DNA of 64,000 bases from Rhizobium sp. S152 (GTDB taxonomy: Bacteria > Pseudomonadota > Alphaproteobacteria > Rhizobiales > Rhizobiaceae): NCBI RefSeq assembly GCF_030380735.1, contig NZ_JAUDRZ010000030.1, positions 124,001 through 188,000 of the forward strand. The letters are read 5' to 3'. Numbering within the stretch: position 1 is the stretch's first letter; each line of letters begins with the position of its first letter. Below, one piece after another: positions 8,346 to 16,935 of this stretch. The notes beneath the pieces were generated by a model. The model was not told the DNA's origin. It worked only from the letters and a program-made list of their open reading frames with translations, and ran no database searches. The position numbers and the translations under genes are program-made.

Positions 8346-8804
8346 TTATGCACGGTCTTCGCGCGGAGCGCGATCGGGACGCGGGCCACGCTGGAAGTCG
8401 CCGTCACGACGCGGCGGACGATCGCCGAATTCGCGACGCGGGCCACGGTCGGCGCCATCACGCGGGCCGCGGTCGTCGCGGTCGCGCTTCTGCATCATGG
8501 CAGACGGGCCTTCTTCGTGAGCTTCAACAGCGATGGTCATGTAGCGAAGGACGTCTTCGCTGATGCGCATCTGACGTTCCATTTCCTGCACGGCAGCAGC
8601 CGGGGCGTCGATGTCGACGAGAACGTAGTGAGCCTTGCGGTTCTTCTTGATGCGGTAGGTCAGGGACTTGAGGCCCCAGTTTTCTACGCGCCCGACCTTA
8701 CCGCCGTTAGCTTCGATAACACCCTTGTACTGTTCTACGAGGGCTTCGACCTGCTGAGCGGAAATATCCTGTCGGGCAAGGAATACATGTTCATAAAGAG
8801 CCAT
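8346..8804 (-). CDS. rpsF: 30S ribosomal protein S6 (bS6)
   Basis: 152-residue bS6 starting at the ATG at 8804 (MALYEHVFLARQDIS). A purine-rich Shine-Dalgarno (AGAAAGG) precedes it, and an upstream in-frame extension adds ten lysine/arginine-rich residues not found in the family. The S6 fold fills residues 1-110. From about residue 112 there is a highly basic, low-complexity tail with repeated Arg-Gly/Arg-Pro/Asp-Arg units. It is the first gene of the operon. Confidence 0.97.
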   Translation of the reverse strand: MALYEHVFLARQDISAQQVEALVEQYKGVIEANGGKVGRVENWGLKSLTYRIKKNRKAHYVLVDIDAPAAAVQEMERQMRISEDVLRYMTIAVEAHEEGPSAMMQKRDRDDRGPRDGADRGPRREFGDRPPRRDGDFQRGPRPDRAPREDRA

Positions 8805-9050
8805 GACAGCTTTGCCTTTCTTGCGTTTATTCAACCCGATATTCGGCGGCTAAGCCTCAACGACTGCTCCTGATTGGGTAAACCCAGGCAAGAAAAGCGT
8901 TCCGAGACGGTCGAGAGCGGAGACACGGGAGGCTGGAACCCTTCGGTCCCGACGGCTTCCTCGCGAAAACCGGCCCTCCGTTCAGCCACCAGCCAGAAGA
9001 CCGGGTTTTGCGAACAGGGCGGCTTATACGGATTTTTCGCAGAAAGGCAA
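8805..9050 (-). promoter_or_regulatory. rpsF promoter and about 210-nt leader
   Basis: On the minus strand, TTGCCT (plus 9045-9050) and TATAAG (plus 9023-9028) are separated by 16 bp, giving a plausible sigma-70 promoter with transcription starting near 9016. The transcript would carry a leader of about 210 nt before rpsF. The leader holds a hairpin with a GAAG loop (8938-8953) and, near the start codon, GCCGCCGAATATCGGG, which includes the CCGA element typical of S6:S18-binding leaders. That regulatory reading is inference. The rest of the 352-bp gap to 9156 has no gene. Confidence 0.5.
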
Positions 9051-9101
9051 GCGCCCAATGGAGGAGCGCGGTGTTGCCTGCCTGATATGACTGAAAACGA
9101 A

Positions 9102-9130
9102 GACGGCCGCCAGTCATTCTGGCGGCCGTC
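9102..9130 (-). terminator. Terminator of the aldo-keto reductase gene
   Basis: Perfect 12-bp stem (9102-9113 with 9119-9130), 5-nt loop, followed on the minus strand by TTCGTTTTC. It lies 27 bp after the stop codon of the aldo-keto reductase gene. Confidence 0.75.
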
Positions 9131-9156
9131 GTCAAGCGCGGATCGAAGAGATGGTA

Positions 9157-10200
9157 TCAGATCGGCATCGGATATTCGCGATGCACCTTCTCGATATCTG
9201 CCAGGAGGTCGCTCGACAGCTTCAGGCTTGCCGCGCTTATATCCGTTTCGAGCTGCTTCATCGTCGTGGCACCGATGATCGCCGATGTCATGAAGCGGCG
9301 CGTCAGACAGAATGCGATGGCCATGGCGGACGGATCGAGGTCGTGGCGCTTGGCGATCTCGACGTAAGCCTTGGTCGGCGCTTCCTGCAGCGGCTGCAGG
9401 CGTCCGCCGATGTCGCCGGTGATCGAGCCGCGCGAGCCGCCAGGTACGGCGCCGCCGATGTACTTGCCGCTGAGGATGCCGCCGGCGAGCGGTGAGTAGG
9501 CGAGCAGGCCCACGTCCTCATGGTGCGACATCTCCGCCATGTCGAGATCATAGTGCCGGTAAAGCAGATTGTATTCGTTCTGGATGCTGACGACGCGCGG
9601 CAGGCCGAGTTGCTCGGCGATCGTAAGATATTTCTGCGTGCCCCAGGTGGTCTCGTTGGAGAGGCCAATCGTCCGGATCTTGCCTTCCTTCACCAGTTCG
9701 CCCGCCGTCTCCAGGATGTCGGTAATGTTGGCGACGGCCTTGGCGCGATCCTGCTTGAAGGGGTCGTAGTGCCAGTTCTGGCGGAAGTGGAAATGACCGC
9801 GCACCGGCCAATGGATCTGGTAGAGATCGATATAGTCGGTCTTCAGCCGCTTCAGGCTGGCCTCGATCGCCAGTCGCATATTCTTGGCATCGGCGCCTTC
9901 GCCGCCGCGGATGTAGGAGCGGCCGGGACCGGCGACCTTGGTGGCGAGAACGATGTCCTTGCGCTTGCCTGTTTTCTCAAGCCAGGTGCCGATATAGTCC
10001 TCGGTCAAGCCCTGGGTCTCGGGGCCGACGGGCGTGGTCGGATAAAGCTCGGCGGTGTCGAAGAAGTTGACGCCCTTTTCGAACGCATAGTCCATCTGTG
10101 CGTGCGCTTCCGCCTCGGTGTTCTGCGTGCCCCAGGTCATGGTGCCAAGGCAGATTTCGGACACCGAGATATCGGTGCGGCCAAGTTTCTTATGCTTCAT
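9157..10200 (-). CDS. Aldo/keto reductase (Tas-like)
   Basis: A 347-residue TIM-barrel NADP(H)-dependent oxidoreductase. The catalytic tetrad is visible: Asp and Tyr in FFDTAELYP, Lys in VLATKVAG and His in LYQIHWPVRG. The C-terminal nucleotide-binding region is AIIGATTMKQLETDI. Length and the N-terminal LGRTDISVSEICLGTMTWG match Tas-type members. Substrate cannot be assigned. It is a single-gene unit with its own terminator, divergent from fabD across a 207-bp gap. Confidence 0.9.
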   Translation of the reverse strand: MKHKKLGRTDISVSEICLGTMTWGTQNTEAEAHAQMDYAFEKGVNFFDTAELYPTTPVGPETQGLTEDYIGTWLEKTGKRKDIVLATKVAGPGRSYIRGGEGADAKNMRLAIEASLKRLKTDYIDLYQIHWPVRGHFHFRQNWHYDPFKQDRAKAVANITDILETAGELVKEGKIRTIGLSNETTWGTQKYLTIAEQLGLPRVVSIQNEYNLLYRHYDLDMAEMSHHEDVGLLAYSPLAGGILSGKYIGGAVPGGSRGSITGDIGGRLQPLQEAPTKAYVEIAKRHDLDPSAMAIAFCLTRRFMTSAIIGATTMKQLETDISAASLKLSSDLLADIEKVHREYPMPI

Positions 10201-10407
10201 CGGGGAGCCTTAATCGTGATCTTGAAAGAATGAGGTCTTGGAAGGACGGCGCGAATTTAGGCCGGAATTGAGCAAGCGCAAGAGCAAAAGTGCCGCTTTA
10301 TTGCAGTCGCGAAAGCCTTGGAACGCAGGCCTCCGGCACTTGACTCTCGGGGAAAGAATGTCAATTGGAGGCGAAATGACCGCGGGTCCATATAAAAAGG
10401 ACATAGG

Positions 10408-11352
10408 ATGACCATCGCTTTCACGTTCCCGGGCCAGGGCAGTCAGGCCGTCGGCATGGGCAAGGATCTTGCCGAGAATTTCGCCGAAGCGCGCGCCGTT
10501 TTTGAAGAGGTCGACGACGCTCTCGGCGAGAAGCTGTCCGAAACGATATTCAACGGTCCGGAAGAAACGTTGACGCTGACTGCCAATGCCCAGCCCGCCC
10601 TGATGGCCGTCTCTTTGGCCGTCGTCCGCGTGCTCGAAGCCAAGGGTGTCGATCTCAGGGCCAAGGTCTCCTATGTCGCGGGCCACTCGCTCGGCGAATA
10701 CTCCGCTCTCTGTGCCGCCGGAATGTTCTCGATCGCCGACACCGCACGCCTCCTGCGCATTCGCGGCAATGCGATGCAGGCAGCCGTTCCCGTCGGCGTC
10801 GGCGCCATGGCTGCTATCATCGGCCTCGAACATGCCGATGTGATCGCCGTTTGCCAGGAAGCCTCGGCCCTCGGCGCCTGCCAGATCGCCAACGACAATG
10901 GCGGTGGCCAGATCGTGATTTCGGGTGAGAAGGCGCCGGTCGAAAAGGCTGCTGCCATCGCGACCGAAAAGGGCGCCAAGCGCGCCATCCTTCTGCCGGT
11001 CTCCGCGCCTTTCCATTCCGCGCTGATGGCGCCCGCTGCCGACGCGATGCGCGAGGCGCTTGCCGGCGTGACCAAGAAAAACCCGGTCGTCCCTGTAATC
11101 GCCAACGTCCGCGCGGCACCCGTAACGGATGCCGACGAGATCGCTGCTCTGCTGGTCGAACAGGTCACCGGCCAGGTTCGCTGGCGCGAGACGGTCGAAT
11201 GGTTCGCGGCAAACGGCGTGACGACGCTTTACGAACTCGGCGCCGGCAAGGTCCTCACTGGCCTCGCGCGCCGTATCGACAAGAACGTGACCGGCACCTC
11301 TGTCAACACACCAGCTGATATCGACGCGGCGGTTGCCGCTCTTCTGGCCTGA
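10408..11352 (+). CDS. fabD: Malonyl-CoA:ACP transacylase
   Basis: Loads malonyl groups onto acyl carrier protein to start fatty acid elongation. 314 residues, beginning ITFTFPGQGSQ-like (TIAFTFPGQGSQAVGMG). The nucleophile serine is in GHSLGEYSAL; the second active-site region includes PVSAPFHSALM. The Shine-Dalgarno AAAAAGGACATAGG precedes the ATG. fabG follows after 29 bp. The upstream gap (10201-10407) holds a distant inverted repeat, AAGTGCCG (10288-10295) with CGGCACTT (10334-10341). Confidence 0.98.
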   Translation: MTIAFTFPGQGSQAVGMGKDLAENFAEARAVFEEVDDALGEKLSETIFNGPEETLTLTANAQPALMAVSLAVVRVLEAKGVDLRAKVSYVAGHSLGEYSALCAAGMFSIADTARLLRIRGNAMQAAVPVGVGAMAAIIGLEHADVIAVCQEASALGACQIANDNGGGQIVISGEKAPVEKAAAIATEKGAKRAILLPVSAPFHSALMAPAADAMREALAGVTKKNPVVPVIANVRAAPVTDADEIAALLVEQVTGQVRWRETVEWFAANGVTTLYELGAGKVLTGLARRIDKNVTGTSVNTPADIDAAVAALLA

Positions 11353-11381
11353 TTGATTTAACGATTACAAGGAACGCTTCC

Positions 11382-12119
11382 ATGCTCGATCTTTCCGGCC
11401 GAAAGGCTCTCGTGACCGGCGCCTCCGGCGGCATTGGCGAAGAAATCGCCCGCATTCTTCACAAGCAGGGCGCGATCGTCGGCCTGCACGGCACCCGCGT
11501 CGAGAAGCTCGAGGCGCTGGCCAATGAGCTCGGCGACCGCGTCCAGATCTTCCCGGCAAACCTTGCCGATCGCGACGAGGTCAAGGCGCTCGGCGTCAAG
11601 GCTGAAGAAGCGCTCGGCGGCGTCGACATTCTCGTCAACAATGCCGGCATCACCAAGGACGGCCTCTTCGTGCGCATGTCGGACGAGGACTGGGACAACG
11701 TCATCGAGGTCAACCTGACCTCGATGTTCCGCCTCACCCGCGAGCTGACGCATCCGATGATGCGCCGCCGCTACGGCCGCATCATCAACATCACCTCGAT
11801 CGTCGGCGTCACCGGCAACCCCGGCCAGGCCAACTACTGCGCCTCCAAGGCCGGCATGATCGGCTTCACCAAGTCGCTCGCCCAGGAGATCGCGACACGC
11901 AACGTCACGGTCAACTGCGTCGCGCCTGGCTTCATCGAAAGCGCCATGACCGGCAAGCTGAACGATAAGCAGAAGGATGCGATCATGGGCGCAATCCCGA
12001 TGAAGCGAATGGGCACGGGCGCCGAAGTTGCCTCCGCCGTTGCTTATCTGGCTTCGTCGGAAGCTGCGTACATGACGGGCCAGACGCTGCACGTAAACGG
12101 CGGCATGGCTATGATCTGA
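11382..12119 (+). CDS. fabG: 3-oxoacyl-[ACP] reductase
   Basis: NADPH-dependent reductase of the elongation cycle. 245 residues, classic SDR: cofactor motif TGASGGIGEEIA, NNAG at about residue 85 and the Ser-Tyr-Lys triad (S in ITSIVG; YCASKAG). The C-terminus AAYMTGQTLHVNGGMAM is typical of FabG. It is transcribed with fabD and followed by a hairpin terminator. Confidence 0.97.
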   Translation: MLDLSGRKALVTGASGGIGEEIARILHKQGAIVGLHGTRVEKLEALANELGDRVQIFPANLADRDEVKALGVKAEEALGGVDILVNNAGITKDGLFVRMSDEDWDNVIEVNLTSMFRLTRELTHPMMRRRYGRIINITSIVGVTGNPGQANYCASKAGMIGFTKSLAQEIATRNVTVNCVAPGFIESAMTGKLNDKQKDAIMGAIPMKRMGTGAEVASAVAYLASSEAAYMTGQTLHVNGGMAMI

Positions 12120-12129
12120 AACGGAAAAC

Positions 12130-12148
12130 CGGTCTTCGGACCGTTTTT
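12130..12148 (+). terminator. Intrinsic terminator after fabG
   Basis: CGGTC-TTCG-GACCG hairpin with a stable UUCG tetraloop, preceded by AAAAC and followed by five T. It lies 10 bp after the fabG stop codon. Confidence 0.7.
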
Positions 12149-12181
12149 CCCCGCAATAGCGTGTTGACCAACCTTGCAGGG

Positions 12182-12409
12182 TTGATTTTCTGGCTTTGCG
12201 GCAGACATAAACCGTGTTAATCGGGCCATGACTGTGAACAGTCTCCCGAGAAAGAAGACGGACCGGCGGGCTTTTGAGCAAGCCTGGGACATCTCTGGTA
12301 GCCGGGTTCAACGAGTTTGCCGAAGGTGGCCCTAGGGCACCGCAGGCTGAAACAGGGTAGGGGTGCCATAAAGGCATTCTGATCAGGATATAAGGTCGAG
12401 GAAACCGAC
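12182..12409 (+). promoter_or_regulatory. Candidate acpP promoter and long leader
   Basis: TTGATT (12182-12187) and CATAAA (12206-12211) are 18 bp apart and would start a transcript near 12218, leaving a leader of about 190 nt before acpP. The leader contains the palindrome GACTGTGAACAGTC (near 12230-12243), a GGCTT/AAGCC hairpin and GCCCTAGGGC. No coding frame is supported. The hexamers are imperfect, so the start site is uncertain. Confidence 0.4.
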
Positions 12410-12646
12410 ATGAGCGATATCGCAGAACGCGTAAAGAAAATTGTTATTGATCACCTTGGCGTCGACGCCGACAAGGTTGTCGAAGGCGCGAGCTTTATCG
12501 ACGATCTGGGCGCTGACTCGCTCGACACCGTCGAACTGGTCATGGCGTTCGAAGAAGAATTCGGCGTTGAAATTCCGGACGACGCCGCGGACTCGATCCT
12601 GACGGTCGGCGATGCCGTCAAGTTCATTGAAAAGGCACAGGCATAA
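12410..12646 (+). CDS. acpP: Acyl carrier protein
   Basis: 78-residue acidic four-helix carrier that holds growing acyl chains on a 4'-phosphopantetheine arm. The attachment serine is Ser37 in LGADSLDTVEL. Length and the ending AVKFIEKAQA match bacterial AcpP. It stands in its own unit between two terminators, consistent with a much higher expression level than its enzyme neighbours. Confidence 0.99.
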   Translation: MSDIAERVKKIVIDHLGVDADKVVEGASFIDDLGADSLDTVELVMAFEEEFGVEIPDDAADSILTVGDAVKFIEKAQA

Positions 12647-12661
12647 TCCTGTGCATTTGAG

Positions 12662-12690
12662 AAGGGCGGACCTCGGAGTCCGCCCTTTTT
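12662..12690 (+). terminator. Intrinsic terminator after acpP
   Basis: 10-bp stem (12662-12671 with 12678-12687), 6-nt loop, followed by a continuing T run. Located 15 bp after the acpP stop. Confidence 0.85.
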
Positions 12691-12739
12691 ATTTCTGGCA
12701 AGTTTTCCAGAGAACTGAGAATTCGGGGGAATGCAGTCG

Positions 12740-14002
12740 ATGAGACGCGTCGTTATCACTGGTACCGGCATGGTATCGCCCTTGGGATGCGGAACCGAGG
12801 TTACGTGGGCCCGCTTGCTTGCAGGCCAGAACGGCGCTCGCCTCGTGACCGAATTCGAAGTCGACGATCTTCCCGCGAAGATTGCCTGCCGCATCCCCGT
12901 CGGTGACGGCACGAACGGTACGTTCAATGCCGACGACTGGATGGAGCCCAAGGAACAGCGCAAGGTCGACCCCTTCATCATCTACGGCATGGCCGCCGCC
13001 GACATGGCGCTGAACGATGCCAACTGGCATCCTGAGACCGATGAAGACCAGATTTCCACCGGCGTGCTGATCGGCTCCGGTATTGGCGGCATCGAAGGTA
13101 TTGTCGAGGCCGGTTATACGCTGCGCGACAAGGGCCCCCGCCGCATTTCACCATTCTTCATTCCCGGCCGTCTGATCAATCTCGTATCCGGCCAGGTCTC
13201 GATCCGCCACAAGCTGCGCGGCCCGAACCACTCCGTCGTCACCGCCTGCTCGACCGGTGCGCACGCCATCGGCGATGCTGCCCGTCTGATCGCTTTCGGC
13301 GATGCGGATGTCATGGTTGCCGGCGGCACGGAATCGCCGGTAAGCCGCATTTCTCTCGCCGGCTTCGCCGCCTGCAAGGCGCTGTCCACCCAGCATAACG
13401 ACGACCCTACCAAGGCATCGCGTCCTTACGACAAGGACCGTGACGGCTTCGTCATGGGCGAGGGCGCCGGCATCGTCGTCCTGGAGGAGCTGGAACACGC
13501 CAAGGCACGCGGCGCCCGTATCTACGCGGAAGTTGTCGGCTACGGCCTCTCTGGCGACGCCTACCACATCACCGCGCCGTCGGAAGACGGCGAGGGTGCC
13601 GGTCGCTGCATGGCCGCCGCACTCAAGCGTGCCGGCTTGACGCCAGCCGATGTCGATTACATCAATGCCCACGGCACATCGACGATGGCCGACACGATCG
13701 AACTCGGCGCCGTTGAGCGTCTGGTCGGTAACGCCGCGTCGAAGATCTCGATGTCTTCGACCAAGTCGGCCACCGGTCACCTGTTGGGTGCCGCCGGCGC
13801 TATCGAAGCGATTTTCGCGACGCTTGCGATCCGCGACAACATCGCCCCTCCCACGCTCAACCTCGACAATCCCGAGCGTGAGACCGCCATCGACCTCGTT
13901 CCGCACAAGGCGCGCGAACGGGAAATTAACGTAGCCCTGTCGAATTCTTTCGGATTCGGCGGTACCAATGCATCGCTGGTGCTTCGCCGCTACGTCGCTT
14001 GA
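12740..14002 (+). CDS. fabF: 3-oxoacyl-[ACP] synthase II
   Basis: Condensing enzyme elongating acyl-ACP with malonyl-ACP. I chose the ATG at 12740 (MRRVVITGTGMVSPLG): GGGGGA at 12725-12730 then sits 9 nt upstream, whereas the in-frame ATG at 12731 would touch it. 420 residues. The nucleophile is Cys170 in VVTACSTGAHA; the two catalytic histidines are in INAHGTST and SATGHLLGAAG. A weak hairpin (14031-14055) follows without a T run, so read-through into mltG is possible. Confidence 0.97.
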   Translation: MRRVVITGTGMVSPLGCGTEVTWARLLAGQNGARLVTEFEVDDLPAKIACRIPVGDGTNGTFNADDWMEPKEQRKVDPFIIYGMAAADMALNDANWHPETDEDQISTGVLIGSGIGGIEGIVEAGYTLRDKGPRRISPFFIPGRLINLVSGQVSIRHKLRGPNHSVVTACSTGAHAIGDAARLIAFGDADVMVAGGTESPVSRISLAGFAACKALSTQHNDDPTKASRPYDKDRDGFVMGEGAGIVVLEELEHAKARGARIYAEVVGYGLSGDAYHITAPSEDGEGAGRCMAAALKRAGLTPADVDYINAHGTSTMADTIELGAVERLVGNAASKISMSSTKSATGHLLGAAGAIEAIFATLAIRDNIAPPTLNLDNPERETAIDLVPHKAREREINVALSNSFGFGGTNASLVLRRYVA

Positions 14003-14120
14003 TTCCAGGCATTGACGTTCTGGCGAGAAAAGGGCGGGGCCGCGAGTGCCGCCCTCTACCTGCATTTTGCCGTATTGCTTCGTAACAAGCAGCACATGGG
14101 CCAGATTTAGAGGATTGCCG

Positions 14121-15353
14121 GTGAACGACACGAACCAGAGCAACGACACGATTGGCCAGCACGACCAGTCTGCGCAGAAAGGGCCGATCATTCCGAAATC
14201 GCCCAACGAAGCGCTGCGTCCGGAGCGTGTTCCGGAGCCGCCGAAGCGCTCCCGGAAGGCCAGAAGCCAGGTCGTTATCTTCCTGAACTTCCTGATGACG
14301 CTGGTCGTTCTTGGCTGTGCGGCCGCGATCGTCGTTTTCTATTACGCCGTGTCCGCTTATCAGAACCCCGGTCCGCTCGAGACGAACAGTAATTTCATCG
14401 TGCGTAACGGCGCAGGTATTTCCGAGATCGCCACGAACCTCGAGCGCAACAACATCATTACCGATGCCCGTGTCTTCCGCTATCTCACGGCCACCCACCT
14501 CGATGAGGGTGAGAGCCTGAAGGCTGGCGAATACGAGATCAAGGCGCGGGCTTCCATGAACGACATCATGGAACTGCTGAAATCCGGCAAATCGATCCTC
14601 TATTCCGTGTCCTTCCCCGAGGGTCTGACCGTGCGGCAGATGTTCAACCGCATGAACGAGGATACCGTGCTGGAAGGCGACTTGCCCACCGCGCTTCCTG
14701 CCGAAGGCAGCCTGCGCCCCGACACCTACAAGTTCTCGCGCGGCACCAAGCGCGCCGAGATCGTCGATCAGATGGCGGCTGCCCAGCAGAAGCTCGTCGA
14801 CCAGATCTGGGAGAAGCGTGATCCTTCTCTTGGTCTGAAGTCGAAGGAAGAGTTCATCACACTGGCCTCGATCGTCGAGAAGGAAACCGGTGTTCCCGAC
14901 GAGCGCGCGCATGTCGCCTCGGTATTCCTGAACCGCCTCGGCAAGGGCATGCGCCTGCAGTCCGACCCCACGATCATCTATGGTCTTTTCGGCGGCGACG
15001 GAAAGCCGGCTGACCGGCCGATCTACCAGTCGGACCTGAAGAAGGACACGCCGTTCAACACTTACATCATCAAGGGACTTCCGCCGAGCCCGATTGCTAA
15101 CCCCGGTCGCGATGCGCTGGAGGCGGTGGCCAATCCCTGGAAGACGCAGGACCTCTATTTCGTGGCCGATGGCACCGGCGGTCACGTGTTCGCGGCGACG
15201 CTCGAAGAGCACAATGCGAACGTGAAGCGCTGGCGCAAGATCGAGGCGGACAAGGGTGCTGACCCGAACATCGCTGTCGACGGCCAGCCGGCCGATGCCC
15301 AGCCACAGGCCGAGGTGCCGGTGCCTGCGCCGAAGAAGAAAAAGACCAACTGA
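14121..15353 (+). CDS. mltG: Endolytic murein transglycosylase
   Basis: Inner-membrane YceG-like enzyme that cuts nascent glycan strands and so sets their length. The start is a GTG at 14121 with AGAGGA seven nt upstream; 410 residues. It has a cytosolic tail of about 50 residues, one membrane helix (VIFLNFLMTLVVLGCAAAIV), a LysM-like region, then the catalytic signature LASIVEKETGVPDERAHVAS with the active-site glutamate and MRLQSDPTIIYG. The tail is proline- and lysine-rich (VPAPKKKK). It follows fabF and precedes yicC by 14 bp. Confidence 0.95.
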   Translation: MNDTNQSNDTIGQHDQSAQKGPIIPKSPNEALRPERVPEPPKRSRKARSQVVIFLNFLMTLVVLGCAAAIVVFYYAVSAYQNPGPLETNSNFIVRNGAGISEIATNLERNNIITDARVFRYLTATHLDEGESLKAGEYEIKARASMNDIMELLKSGKSILYSVSFPEGLTVRQMFNRMNEDTVLEGDLPTALPAEGSLRPDTYKFSRGTKRAEIVDQMAAAQQKLVDQIWEKRDPSLGLKSKEEFITLASIVEKETGVPDERAHVASVFLNRLGKGMRLQSDPTIIYGLFGGDGKPADRPIYQSDLKKDTPFNTYIIKGLPPSPIANPGRDALEAVANPWKTQDLYFVADGTGGHVFAATLEEHNANVKRWRKIEADKGADPNIAVDGQPADAQPQAEVPVPAPKKKKTN

Positions 15354-15367
15354 TTTCGGAGGCTCGC

Positions 15368-16255
15368 ATGGCTTTGCAGTCCATGACCGGTTTTGCGCGG
15401 TACGAGGGAACGACCGGCCGCTGGCGCTGGGCGTGGGAATTGCGCTCTGTCAACGGCAAGGGGCTCGATATCCGTCTGCGTCTGCCGCCAGGACTGGAGC
15501 GGTTGGAAAACGAAGTCCGCCGGATGGGCGGCGAGCGCTTCAGCCGCGGCAACATGCAGGCGTCCCTGTCGATCTCGGCGGGCGAGAACCGCTTCGAGAC
15601 GGTATTGAACCAGGAAGCCTTGTCTGCCGTGCTTTCTCTGCGCGACCAGCTCGGCGGAATCATCGATCCGGCGCCGCTACAGTTGGACACCCTGCTTGCA
15701 ATACGCGGCATCATCGAGTTCCGCGAGACCGAAGACAGCGAGGAAGCGCTCGCCGCTCGCGATATCGATGTGATTGATGGACTGACGACGGCGCTGTCCG
15801 AGCTCGCGAAGATGCGCGAACACGAAGGCGCGGCGCTGGCTCGCATACTTCTCGATCACGTATCGACAATCGAGCGGCTGACTGTCGTCATCGAACAGGA
15901 CCCGTCCCGCTCTCCGCAGGAGATCGCCGCGCGGCTCTCCGCGCAGGTCGCTCTGCTCATGGATGGCGCAGGGCGTCTGGATCGCGACAGGCTGCATGCC
16001 GAGGCCGCGCTTCTCGCCACCAAGGCCGATCTTCGCGAGGAGATCGATCGTCTGAAGGCGCATGTTGCAGCCGCCAGGGAACTGCTGGCGAAGGGCGGTC
16101 CTGTCGGCCGCAAGCTGGATTTCCTTGCACAGGAATTTAACCGAGAATCGAATACCATCTGTTCGAAGTCGAATGCCGCGGCCGTGACTGCCGCCGGCAT
16201 AGAACTGAAGGTCGTCATCGACCAGTTCCGCGAACAGGTCCAGAATCTGGAGTGA
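15368..16255 (+). CDS. yicC: YicC-family endoribonuclease
   Basis: 295-residue YicC-type protein. The N-terminus SMTGFARYEG and ELRSVNGKGLDIRLRLP is diagnostic; the C-terminal DUF1732 region includes KLDFLAQEFNRESNTICSKS. Family members were long called stress-induced proteins and are now reported as metal-dependent endoribonucleases (established knowledge). It sits three bp before gmk, an association seen in many bacteria. Confidence 0.93.
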   Translation: MALQSMTGFARYEGTTGRWRWAWELRSVNGKGLDIRLRLPPGLERLENEVRRMGGERFSRGNMQASLSISAGENRFETVLNQEALSAVLSLRDQLGGIIDPAPLQLDTLLAIRGIIEFRETEDSEEALAARDIDVIDGLTTALSELAKMREHEGAALARILLDHVSTIERLTVVIEQDPSRSPQEIAARLSAQVALLMDGAGRLDRDRLHAEAALLATKADLREEIDRLKAHVAAARELLAKGGPVGRKLDFLAQEFNRESNTICSKSNAAAVTAAGIELKVVIDQFREQVQNLE

Positions 16256-16258
16256 CCC

Positions 16259-16924
16259 ATGAGCCCGGCGCAGTCGAGCACCCCAACCAAAATCGCACGT
16301 CGCGGCCTGATGCTTGTCTTGTCGTCCCCATCGGGCGCCGGCAAGTCGACGATCGCCAATAATCTTCTGCGGGACGATCACAGCCTCGAGATTTCGGTCA
16401 GCGTCACCACACGAGCGAAGCGGCCGAGCGAGATCGCCGGCAAGCACTATCATTTCATCACCGTACCGCAGTTCGAGCGCATGCGTGACGGCGGCGAGTT
16501 GCTGGAATGGGCAGAGGTTCACGGCAATTTCTACGGCACGCCGCGCGAGCCGGTCGAACTCGCCATGGCCGAAGGCCGCGACATGCTGTTCGATATCGAC
16601 TGGCAGGGTGCGCTGCAGCTTCAGGACAAGATGAAGGCCGATATCGTCTCCATTTTCGTGCTGCCGCCGACAATGACCGAACTGCAGTCACGCCTGCATC
16701 GCCGCGCCGAGGATTCGGAAGAGGTCATTCGCACGCGGCTCTTGAATTCGCGCTCCGAGATCGAACGCTGGCGCGAATACGATTATGTCATCGTCAATGA
16801 TGATCTGGACGAGGCATTCGGCAACGTCAGCTGTATCGTCAATGCCGAACGCGTCCGCCGCGACCGTCGCCACGGCCTGTTCGACTTCGTCAACAACCTG
16901 CTGACCGAAGAGCCCAAGCTTTAA
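16259..16924 (+). CDS. gmk: Guanylate kinase
   Basis: ATP:GMP phosphotransferase feeding GDP/GTP and (p)ppGpp pools. 221 residues with the P-loop SSPSGAGKSTI near residue 22, the GMP-binding stretch SVTTRAKRPSEIAGKHYHF and the lid region SRLHRRAEDSEEVIRTRL. Co-directional with yicC (3-bp spacing). It ends 11 bp from the convergent rsmA, with no clear terminator between them. Confidence 0.97.
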   Translation: MSPAQSSTPTKIARRGLMLVLSSPSGAGKSTIANNLLRDDHSLEISVSVTTRAKRPSEIAGKHYHFITVPQFERMRDGGELLEWAEVHGNFYGTPREPVELAMAEGRDMLFDIDWQGALQLQDKMKADIVSIFVLPPTMTELQSRLHRRAEDSEEVIRTRLLNSRSEIERWREYDYVIVNDDLDEAFGNVSCIVNAERVRRDRRHGLFDFVNNLLTEEPKL

Positions 16925-16935
16925 TTTAAGACAAC

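Noticed and set aside
14031..14055. Terminator after fabF
   Set aside because: The 7-bp stem has an 11-nt loop and no T run; too weak to list as a terminator.
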